From: Flavobacteriaceae bacterium | Lineage (GTDB): Bacteria > Bacteroidota > Bacteroidia > Flavobacteriales > Flavobacteriaceae | Length of the DNA: 5,045 bases | Direction of reading: 5' to 3' | Assembly: GCA_030829155.1 (NCBI GenBank) | Contig: JAURBD010000107.1 | Location: 1-5,045 of the forward strand | In this document: one piece after another, positions 1-5,045 of the stretch | Position numbering within the stretch: the stretch's first letter is position 1 | How the letters are laid out: each line of letters starts with the position of its first letter | Program-made: the position numbers and the translations under genes | Notes under the pieces: model-generated | The model's input: only the letters and a program-made list of their open reading frames with translations | Databases searched by the model: none | Told to the model about the DNA's origin: nothing

Positions 1-78
1 ATTTTTGTGTGGAATAATTACAATTTTCTTAGATTTTAAAAGCTGTTCTTTTAAAGCTAGAATAAAGTTGTTTTTCAT
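1..78 (-). CDS. DHH-family phosphoesterase (NrnA-like), N-terminal fragment cut by the window edge
   Basis: Reading the minus strand from an ATG at 78 gives 26 codons open to the left edge. The fragment ends in KKIVIIPHKN, preceded by a short amphipathic stretch (residues 5-16, FILALKEQLLKS). This is the usual N-terminus of DHH/DHHA1 phosphoesterases of the NrnA type, where the IIPHKN strand leads directly into the first metal-binding motif (DxD). That motif would lie just outside the window, so no catalytic residue is visible. Known members are cytoplasmic nano-RNA nucleases and/or pAp phosphatases. From general knowledge of flavobacterial genomes, a DHH gene divergent from ndk is a familiar arrangement, which supports the call. 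A one-mismatch -7 element (TATCTTAG, 92-85 on the minus strand) lies 6 bases before the ATG, suggesting a very short leader. The exact substrate cannot be judged. Confidence 0.75.
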   Translation of the reverse strand, partial: MKNNFILALKEQLLKSKKIVIIPHKN

Positions 79-228
79 ACATTGCTAAGATACCAATCCT
101 TTCTCAAAAATTCCATTCTTTTTGCAATTATAGTAGGCTATATTAATAAACAAATTAAGATTACAAGCTTATTTTTATAGATGCCGTTAAAAAACCATCT
201 TTCTAGCTGAAGTTTCGACTCCTTTTGA

Positions 229-236
229 TAAATTTG
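229..236 (+). promoter_or_regulatory. Predicted -7 promoter element of ndk
   Basis: TAAATTTG matches the Bacteroidota -7 consensus TAnnTTTG exactly. A CTG at 207-209, one base off the -33 TTG, sits 19 bases upstream, which is suitable spacing. Transcription would begin around 240-243, leaving a leader of roughly 10 bases before the ATG at 252. This also argues against translation from the in-frame TTG at 225, which would lie upstream of the transcript. No transcript data are available to confirm it. Confidence 0.5.
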
Positions 237-251
237 CAACACAAAAATACT

Positions 252-671
252 ATGACAATGAATCGTACATTCACTATGATTAAACCCGACGCCGTTGAAA
301 ATGGTCACATCGGATCTATTTTAGAAAAAATAACTACTGCTGGTTTTAAAATCTTAGCGTTAAAAAAAACCCAATTGACACTTAATGATGCCCAAGAATT
401 TTACAGCGTTCATAGTGAGCGACCTTTTTTTGGAGAACTGGTAAAGTTTATGACCAGAGGTCCAATAGTTGCTGCAGTTCTTGAAAAAGATAATGCAGTA
501 AATGATTTTCGTGTACTAATAGGGGCAACAAATCCAACTGAAGCAGCTGAAGGAACCATCCGAAATTTATATGCTACCTCTATGGGAGAAAATGCAGTTC
601 ATGGTTCTGACAGTGACGAAAATGCAGCTATTGAAAGTGCTTTTCATTTTTCGCTAAGAGAAATCTTTTAA
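252..671 (+). CDS. ndk: Nucleoside diphosphate kinase
   Basis: This cytoplasmic enzyme moves the gamma-phosphate from an NTP (usually ATP) to NDPs through a phosphohistidine and balances the (d)NTP pools. From the ATG at 252 the protein is 139 residues, the normal bacterial length. All the expected active-site residues are present: K11, Y51, F59, R87, T93, R104, N114, the phosphorylated H117 in NAVHGSDSD, S119 and E128. The reading frame stays open upstream to a TTG at 225. I chose 252 because the family N-terminus (xxxNRTFTMIKPDA) aligns there and because a -7 promoter element overlaps the region between 225 and 252. ATG 258 is a second possible start, two codons in. The gene is divergent from the DHH gene and converges on the DUF721 gene, with the two stop codons sharing the bases TTAA. 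Codons 39-41 contain an A8 run but the frame is intact. Confidence 0.97.
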   Translation: MTMNRTFTMIKPDAVENGHIGSILEKITTAGFKILALKKTQLTLNDAQEFYSVHSERPFFGELVKFMTRGPIVAAVLEKDNAVNDFRVLIGATNPTEAAEGTIRNLYATSMGENAVHGSDSDENAAIESAFHFSLREIF

Positions 672-970
672 CGAAGAACCAGTTTAGATATTAGATTTGA
701 GCCAAGTGTTTCGTTGAGGTGAAGCAGAATTTTTTCTTTCCCATACGAAAGCTCTTCTCTTAGTGCAGCTGAAGTTAAATTAACAAATAGGGTAGTGCCT
801 CTGTAAGTTACTTGCTGGGTATACTGAGCAACACTATTACCCATAGTTTCTTTCCATGCTTGTTCCACACGAATTTTTGTGATTCCACTTTTAATGTTTT
901 TTTGGTCGATTAATTCTCCGAGAACTTCTGAAATGGATTGCGGTTCAAAAGATTTTTTTTTCTTTACCAT
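668..970 (-). CDS. DUF721 / DciA-like protein (putative DnaB helicase loader or operator)
   Basis: This 100-residue protein fits the DUF721 (DciA) family. It has an N-terminal helix (about residues 12-24), the V-E-x-A-W39 helix followed by G44, then a strand-rich segment (YRGTTLFVNLTSAALREEL, 56-74) and a C-terminal helix. The W...G...V.........G..L.V.....A...EL spacing is typical. DciA proteins are the ancestral partners of the replicative helicase DnaB in bacteria without DnaC or DnaI. In Bacteroidota the member is short, as here. The gene lies 2 bases after the stop of the lipoprotein gene (TAA-TC-ATG), so translational coupling is likely and it should be the last gene of the recF transcript. 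Its own stop overlaps that of convergent ndk. The start codon region carries four lysines encoded partly by an A9 run. Family assignment is firm; helicase loading is inferred from the family. Confidence 0.87.
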   Translation of the reverse strand: MVKKKKSFEPQSISEVLGELIDQKNIKSGITKIRVEQAWKETMGNSVAQYTQQVTYRGTTLFVNLTSAALREELSYGKEKILLHLNETLGSNLISKLVLR

Positions 971-972
971 GA

Positions 973-1392
973 TTATAAACTTATCTTTTCATGACGTTTG
1001 TATCGGTAGGTTTTCCCACTGTGTTCTAATTCTAAATAATTTTCAGAGATTTCAACAATTTTTTCTTTCCAAGGTTTCAGAGCTTTATCGTAAGAAAGAA
1101 AAAAATCACCATCAATTTGCTTGATAGTAAAATCAAATCGATCTTTTGAACTTGAATAATTTACCCCAAAATTTGGGGTTAATTTTTTTCGATATCCAAG
1201 GGAAGCATCTATTTTATAGAAGTCCACCAATATAGTTCCACCTTTTGGATTAAATATTTCTCCATGCGATTGAACTTCATGAATTTCCCATGTTCCATTC
1301 AAAAGAATTAAGTCTTTCTGGGTGACTTTTGAACAACTTGTTAATGTTATGGTAAATGTTAAAAGTAGCAGAGAAAATGTTTTCTTTTTCAT
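973..1392 (-). CDS. Small lipocalin-like lipoprotein, function unknown
   Basis: This is a predicted lipoprotein of 139 residues. It starts with a charged n-region (MKKK), a hydrophobic core (residues 5-16) and a clean lipobox, LTSC, with the lipidated cysteine at position 20. The mature part begins near LLNGTWEIHEV (31-40), the hallmark first strand of small lipocalin-like beta-barrel domains in Bacteroidota. Several short alternating beta strands follow (TILVDFYK, RFDFTIKQ, DFFLSYD, YLELEHSGKTYRYKR). Residues after the cysteine are SKVTQ, with no acidic cluster, so the surface-export signal described for some flavobacterial lipoproteins is not evident and a periplasm-facing location is likelier. 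It sits between recF (43-base gap) and the dciA-like gene (2-base gap), so it is probably co-transcribed with them. A near-consensus -7 sequence (TATCTTTA, 1429-1422) could give extra internal transcription. Ligand and role are unknown. Confidence 0.8.
   Translation of the reverse strand: MKKKTFSLLLLTFTITLTSCSKVTQKDLILLNGTWEIHEVQSHGEIFNPKGGTILVDFYKIDASLGYRKKLTPNFGVNYSSSKDRFDFTIKQIDGDFFLSYDKALKPWKEKIVEISENYLELEHSGKTYRYKRHEKISL
1163..1189 (+). terminator. Terminator-like hairpin, antisense within the lipoprotein gene
   Basis: A perfect 7-bp inverted repeat, ACCCCAA-AAT-TTGGGGT, at 1163-1179 is followed on the plus strand by TAA and seven T (1183-1189). The stem has four G-C pairs in a strongly A+T-rich setting. 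The T run is on the plus-strand side only, so the element would stop plus-strand transcription, opposite to the host gene. It could end read-through from ndk, which has no terminator of its own. It lies in coding sequence (codons for TPNFG), so a chance origin is possible. Confidence 0.4.
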
Positions 1393-1435
1393 GTTTTATA
1401 TGAATATAACTTAATGTGATTTAAAGATAAGAATC

Positions 1436-2518
1436 TTAGCTGAGATTAAAAATCTTGTATGTGGATTGAGTTGTTTTTAAAGCTTGTAAAGTTCTTTGTT
1501 CATGGGTGTCAGAAAGAAAGAGTTGTCCAAAGTGATTATTCTCTACCAATTGCATAATAAGACTAACACGATTTTGATCGAGTTTATCAAAAACATCGTC
1601 CAAGAGAACAATAGGAGCAATTCCCGCTTGTTTTTTGATGAAATCAAATTGGGCAAGTTTAAGTGCGATTAAAAAAGATTTTTGCTGACCTTGACTACCA
1701 AACTTTTTTATAGGCTCTCCACCAATAGTGAAAAACAAATCTTCTTTATGAATTCCAGTACTACTAAATTGCAATATGCGATCTTTGGCTAATTGGCTTT
1801 TAAGAAGATTTTCAAAAGAATTATTTAGTAAGGCGCTTTCATAAGATAGGGTAACTTCTTCATTGGATTTACTAATACTTTGATAATGTTTCTCAAAAAT
1901 TGAAATGAAAGTTTCTAGGAAAGCCAAACGTTTTTCATGAATTGGAGTTCCCAAAGCAATCATTTGTTGATCGTAAATTTCTAATGTTTCTGGCTCAAAA
2001 GTTTGATTCAAAGCAAAATACTTTAAAAGTGCATTCCGTTGGCTCACAATTTTAGTATAGTCCAATAAATTATTCAGATAAATCCGATCAGTTTGACCAA
2101 TAACTCCGTCCATAAATTTTCGTCTTATGCTACTTCCTTCAGTAATTAAATCTCTATCTGAGGGAGAAATAATTACAAGTGGCAATAAACCGATATGGTC
2201 TGATATTTTTTCATAAACTTTTCCATTTCGCTTTAAAGTTTTTTTATGACCACGTTTGAGGCTGCATAAAATTTTTTCGATTTGTTTATTTTTTTCAAAA
2301 ACAGCATCTAAAACAAAATAATCACTATCAAACTGAATGTTTTGAACAGCAGTTGGATTAAAGTATCCTTTAGCAAAACACAAATGATAGATTGCGTCTA
2401 GTATGTTAGACTTTCCAACGCCATTATTTCCAATAAAACAATTGATTCGCGCATCGAATTCAAAATTTTTGGACCTAATATTTTTGTATTGGGTTAGCGA
2501 AAGGCTCTTGAGTATCAT
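1436..2518 (-). CDS. recF: DNA replication and repair protein RecF
   Basis: RecF is an SMC-like ATPase that binds gapped or forked DNA and, with RecO and RecR, helps load RecA at single-strand gaps. The 360-residue product is of normal family length. It shows Walker A GNNGVGKSN (30-38, K36), the RecF-specific ISPSDRDLITEGSSIRRKFMD segment (117-137), the ABC signature GSQGQQKS (274-281), Walker B IVLLDDVFDKLD (303-314, with D307/D308) and a switch histidine at 339 in LSDTH. All ATPase motifs are intact. The start at 2518 fits the family N-terminus (strand, then YKNI). It is the first gene of a minus-strand cluster with the lipoprotein and DUF721 genes and is divergent from the TonB receptor gene. 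An exact -7 element ends only 5 bases before the ATG, so the mRNA may be almost leaderless. Confidence 0.97.
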   Translation of the reverse strand: MILKSLSLTQYKNIRSKNFEFDARINCFIGNNGVGKSNILDAIYHLCFAKGYFNPTAVQNIQFDSDYFVLDAVFEKNKQIEKILCSLKRGHKKTLKRNGKVYEKISDHIGLLPLVIISPSDRDLITEGSSIRRKFMDGVIGQTDRIYLNNLLDYTKIVSQRNALLKYFALNQTFEPETLEIYDQQMIALGTPIHEKRLAFLETFISIFEKHYQSISKSNEEVTLSYESALLNNSFENLLKSQLAKDRILQFSSTGIHKEDLFFTIGGEPIKKFGSQGQQKSFLIALKLAQFDFIKKQAGIAPIVLLDDVFDKLDQNRVSLIMQLVENNHFGQLFLSDTHEQRTLQALKTTQSTYKIFNLS

Positions 2519-2523
2519 ACATA

Positions 2524-2531
2524 CAAAGATA
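2524..2531 (-). promoter_or_regulatory. Predicted -7 promoter element of the recF cluster
   Basis: On the minus strand, positions 2531-2524 read TATCTTTG, an exact match to TAnnTTTG. No TTG is present at the usual 17-23 bases upstream, so the -33 half is missing or diverged. The element ends 5 bases before the recF ATG, which would place the transcription start at or next to the start codon. Confidence 0.4.
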
Positions 2532-2603
2532 AAAAACTTACAATGAGCATATCAGAGTTTTTCAACAAATATCTTTTGTAGCATTTGAAAATCATTGTAT
2601 TAC

Positions 2604-2611
2604 TTAGTTTG
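2604..2611 (+). promoter_or_regulatory. Possible -7 element upstream of the TonB receptor gene
   Basis: TTAGTTTG differs from TAnnTTTG at one position, and a TTTG (2584-2587) lies 16 bases upstream as a possible -33. Transcription would start near 2616 and leave a leader of about 55-60 bases before the TTG at 2673. A competing exact -7 match, TAATTTTG at 2668-2675, overlaps that TTG and could only serve the later TTG at 2688. No Fur-box-like palindrome is obvious in the spacer 2519-2672. Confidence 0.25.
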
Positions 2612-2672
2612 TCAAGAATTAACATATTATGAAAAGAATTAATAGTTTTTAAATTGTTATTTCTTCTTAATT

Positions 2673-4724
2673 TTGAAAAAAAAGCATTTGAAAAATTTTT
2701 TCTATATCTTACTTTTTTGTTTGGGAAGTCATTCTCATCTTTTTGCACAAATAGATTCTTTACAAACTCTTAAACTAGATCCAGTAGAAGTTTCTGTAAC
2801 CCGATATGAACACTCTATTAATTCATCAACATGGTCTGTTTCTAGACTTGATTTTAAAGAGTCTCAAGATCAAATGCAACAGTTGTATTTTAGTGATTAT
2901 CTTAACGGTGTCCCAGGTTTATTGACTCAAAACAGTAATAATTTTTCTCAAGATCTACGAATCTCAATTAGAGGATTTGGTTCACGATCAGCTTTTGGAA
3001 TACGGGGAATTAAACTTCTGGTTGACGGGATTCCCGAGACCACTCCAGATGGTCAGGGACAAATTGATAATTTGTCTTTGGGGAGTATTGAATCTGTGGA
3101 GGTTATTCGAGGACCATCATCCATTTTATATGGGAATGCTTCTGGAGGGGTAATTAGCATTCAAACTCCGAGCGAATTGGATCATAATTATTTTAAAACA
3201 GGAATAATCATGGGAGCCTACGGAATGCAAAATATTCAATTCAGAACTGGTGTTAAAAACGACAAAACTTCACTCATACTTTTAGCAAATAAAATCAAGA
3301 CAAATGGATATCGGGTACATAGCGGATTTGAATCTTCAGGACTTAATGCGCGAATAAAACACCGATTTAATTCAAAATCTGAATTGAATGTTTTGTTGAA
3401 TTTCACAGACAGTCCTATAGCCCAAGATGCCGGTAGTCTCAATTTTGAAGCAACACAAACAAAACGTATTCAAGCTAGAGATCGTAATATTCAATTTATG
3501 ACTCAAGAGTCCGTTAAGCAATTTAAATCTGGTCTCTCTTTTAGTCAGCAATGGAGCTCAAATTTGTTTTTTTCTACTTATGGGTTTTATGCTATCCGAG
3601 CTTTCAATACTTCTCTTCCTTTCGAATTTGGAGGGCAAGTTGAATTGGATCGTTTATATTTTGGTCAAGGGGCTCAACTCAGTTTTCAAGGAGGAACATC
3701 AGTTAAACATCAAGTACAATTCGGCTATAGCTGGGCTAGCCAATCTGATTACCGAAAGCGTTTCATGAACAATCAAGGATTACGAGGAGACCTTACTTTA
3801 GATCAAGATGAAAATTTTGATGCATTTGGTTTTTATATAATGGATGAACTTTCTTCTGGAAATTTCAAAATTGTTGCAGGAATTCGATATGACATTAACA
3901 CACTAGAAGCTTTAGACCGTTTTTTGGCGAATGGGAATGATAGTGGATCACTTTCTTTGAACGCTTGGAGTTCTTCTCTAGGAATTAATTATCAGTTGAA
4001 TCAGAATCAGTATTTTTTTGCTTCTTACAGGACAAGTTTTGAAACTCCTGTTTTAAGTGAATTATCTGCAAACCCCAAAGGAGTTGGAGGTTTTAACACC
4101 GATTTATCCGCCCAAAAAGCAAAAAACACAGAGTTTGGATTTCGTTCACTTGGTAAAAAGAGCGAATTAGAAGTAATTTTATTTAATATTCAAACAAAAA
4201 ATGACCTAGTTCCCTACGAATTAGAATCATTCCCCGATCGAAATTTTTACAGGAATTCTGGAGAGACTAAACGCAGGGGGCTAGAAGTTGCTTATTCACT
4301 GAAAAGATCTACTTTTTTGGAAACAAAAATTTCTTATACTTATTCAGATTTTACCTATGAATCTTTTGAAAAGCCAAATGGTGATTTTAGTGGAAATCAA
4401 CTCCCAGGAATACCAAAACACTTAGTTTTTGTTCAAACAAATTTTACAAAGGGGAATTGGAAAATTATTTTTAATAGTCGCTTCCAAAGCAGTTTATATG
4501 CTGATGATGCAAATAAGGTTAAAGAAGATTATTTTTTACTTTCTAGTTTAAATATGAGCTATGGTATTAAAAGGGGAAGTGTGCTTTGGATTCCTTTTAT
4601 GGGTATTAATAATTTGTGGAATTCTATTTACAACGATAATATCCGGATAAATGCCTTCGGTGGGCGTTATTATGAGCCTGCACCAACACGCCATATATAT
4701 GGAGGAGTACGTTTAAACTTGTAG
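2673..4724 (+). CDS. TonB-dependent outer-membrane receptor (FecA-like ferric chelate type)
   Basis: This is an outer-membrane beta-barrel importer energised by TonB-ExbBD. From TTG 2673 it has 683 residues: a signal peptide (KKKHLK, hydrophobic core 8-18, likely cleavage after A25 in LFAQ), a TonB-box-like segment (DPVEVSVTR, 36-44), a plug domain (about 50-165) with SIRGFGSRSAFGIRG, LLVDGIPETTPDGQGQ and the conserved VEVIRGPSSILYGNASGGVI, then a barrel of alternating strands to the end. It lacks the N-terminal carboxypeptidase-like or STN extensions of SusC-type and signalling receptors, and no SusD-like partner is adjacent. The TPDGQGQ plug resembles proteobacterial and flavobacterial receptors annotated as Fe(III)-dicitrate type; the substrate is a guess. 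There is no in-frame ATG before residue 68, so a TTG start (2673 or 2688) is required to keep the signal peptide. The C-terminal residue is Leu rather than the usual aromatic. It is a single-gene unit divergent from recF. Confidence 0.94.
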   Translation: MKKKHLKNFFYILLFCLGSHSHLFAQIDSLQTLKLDPVEVSVTRYEHSINSSTWSVSRLDFKESQDQMQQLYFSDYLNGVPGLLTQNSNNFSQDLRISIRGFGSRSAFGIRGIKLLVDGIPETTPDGQGQIDNLSLGSIESVEVIRGPSSILYGNASGGVISIQTPSELDHNYFKTGIIMGAYGMQNIQFRTGVKNDKTSLILLANKIKTNGYRVHSGFESSGLNARIKHRFNSKSELNVLLNFTDSPIAQDAGSLNFEATQTKRIQARDRNIQFMTQESVKQFKSGLSFSQQWSSNLFFSTYGFYAIRAFNTSLPFEFGGQVELDRLYFGQGAQLSFQGGTSVKHQVQFGYSWASQSDYRKRFMNNQGLRGDLTLDQDENFDAFGFYIMDELSSGNFKIVAGIRYDINTLEALDRFLANGNDSGSLSLNAWSSSLGINYQLNQNQYFFASYRTSFETPVLSELSANPKGVGGFNTDLSAQKAKNTEFGFRSLGKKSELEVILFNIQTKNDLVPYELESFPDRNFYRNSGETKRRGLEVAYSLKRSTFLETKISYTYSDFTYESFEKPNGDFSGNQLPGIPKHLVFVQTNFTKGNWKIIFNSRFQSSLYADDANKVKEDYFLLSSLNMSYGIKRGSVLWIPFMGINNLWNSIYNDNIRINAFGGRYYEPAPTRHIYGGVRLNL

Positions 4725-4735
4725 ATCTTTGATTG

Positions 4736-4950
4736 TCATTCGTCTGTAAAGTGAGATATTCGTTTTCGTTTTGAAAATCGGTCCAACGAGATAACATATT
4801 TCAATGAAGATGTTTTATGATTAAGCCAATAATGCTTGATTTTAAACAAGCTTTCCAGAGGATTTTTTTCAGTTAATTGTTTAAAAGTATGGTTTCTAGG
4901 GATTTGTAGTAAAAAAATTCCTTTTGTGTGTTTTTAATTTCTTTGCACAT
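4736..4950 (-). pseudogene. Possible small gene with a one-base frameshift, unknown function
   Basis: On the minus strand an ATG at 4950 opens a frame (MCKEIKNTQKEFF...) that stops at 4875-4873 after 25 codons. A second frame, open from 4933 to a TGA at 4738-4736 (65 codons), has no ATG or GTG start but reads like protein: LLQIPRNHTFKQL, then KIKHYWLNHK and SLDRFSKRKRISHF. The two frames join by a single -1 shift within a run of seven T on the minus strand (4917-4911), which would give a 71-residue basic protein. The end would be 11 bases from the convergent receptor gene's stop. A one-mismatch -7 element (TTATTTTG, 4974-4967) lies at a fitting distance before the ATG. It could be a decayed gene, a homopolymer sequencing error, or a chance open frame. 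I recognise no family. Confidence 0.33.
4834..4869 (+). terminator. Weak terminator-like hairpin downstream of the receptor gene
   Basis: GCTTG (4834-4838) pairs with CAAGC (4847-4851) around an 8-base loop, and a run of seven T follows at 4863-4869. The stem is only 5 bp and the T run is 11 bases away, so this is a poor intrinsic terminator, but it is the best candidate after the receptor stop at 4724. The whole stretch 4725-5045 otherwise holds only the broken small frame described above and no RNA gene that I can recognise. Confidence 0.22.
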
Positions 4951-5045
4951 TTTTTGAGTTTTATAACAAAATAAAACAACTAATTAAAATCCATTAAAAA
5001 ATCTTTTTGAATCTAAGATTTTCCTTGAAAATGCCCCGTTTTAAG

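Noticed and set aside
225..251. Upstream in-frame extension of ndk from a TTG
   Set aside because: The extra nine residues are absent from the family, and an exact -7 promoter element lies within the extension.
361..370. A8 run in ndk forming a possible -1 slippery heptamer (A AAA AAA)
   Set aside because: The full-length kinase is intact in the zero frame with all catalytic residues downstream, and such runs are expected by chance in this base composition.
879..1124. Plus-strand open frame of 81 codons
   Set aside because: It lies antisense across the start of the dciA-like gene and the end of the lipoprotein gene, both well supported, and its translation resembles no protein family.
1424..1437. 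Short inverted repeat AAGAT...ATCTT at the end of recF
   Set aside because: It is a 5-bp A+T-rich stem with no T run on the minus strand, too weak to call a terminator or attenuator.
2515..2748. Minus-strand open frame of 77 codons ending at the recF start
   Set aside because: It covers the recF promoter region and lies antisense to the receptor's signal peptide. Composition is that of A+T-rich noncoding DNA, and the recF -7 element lies inside it.
3236..3442. Minus-strand open frame of 68 codons inside the receptor gene
   Set aside because: It is fully contained in the firmly identified barrel-coding region and is a shadow frame.
3580..3768. Plus-strand open frame of 62 codons inside the receptor gene
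   Set aside because: It is an out-of-frame shadow of the receptor with no start context or recognisable product.
5031..5045. Possible gene start at the right edge (ATG, reading MPRFK)
   Set aside because: Only five codons are visible. A one-mismatch -7 element (TTTCTTTG, 4938-4945) is about 85 bases upstream, but nothing else supports a gene.

Overview
The window looks like a chromosomal core region of a low-GC member of the Bacteroidota, most likely a flavobacterium. The evidence is the close fit of the NDK, RecF and DUF721 proteins to flavobacterial forms, the strong A+T bias, the lack of Shine-Dalgarno sequences, and -7 promoter elements of the Bacteroidota type (TAnnTTTG). I see no insertion sequences, tRNA or rRNA genes, CRISPR arrays or phage genes.

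Layout from left to right. Positions 1-78 (minus strand) hold the first 26 codons of a DHH-family phosphoesterase that runs off the left edge. A 173-base divergent spacer follows, carrying an exact -7 element for ndk. ndk (252-671, plus) encodes nucleoside diphosphate kinase. It converges on a minus-strand cluster with which it shares overlapping stop codons. In order of transcription that cluster is recF (2518-1436), a small lipocalin-like lipoprotein gene (1392-973) and a DUF721/DciA-like gene (970-668). The last two genes are 2 bases apart. A divergent spacer of about 150 bases separates recF from a gene for a TonB-dependent outer-membrane receptor (2673-4724, plus), which has to start at TTG. 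The last 321 bases hold no intact gene. They do contain a coding-looking minus-strand reading frame (4736-4950) that appears broken by a one-base shift in a run of seven T, plus a weak terminator-like hairpin.

Functionally, the minus-strand cluster pairs DNA repair (RecF, loading of RecA at gaps) with replication (DciA-type DnaB helicase loader or operator), with an envelope lipoprotein between them. NDK supplies nucleoside triphosphates, and the DHH protein probably degrades short oligonucleotides or pAp. The receptor is a separate function in TonB-driven uptake, probably of iron chelates. No novel defence, mobile or biosynthetic system is visible. The points most worth checking are the apparent frameshifted small gene at the right, a terminator-like hairpin antisense to the lipoprotein gene, the shared stop codons of ndk and dciA, and the unusual start regions of recF and the receptor gene.
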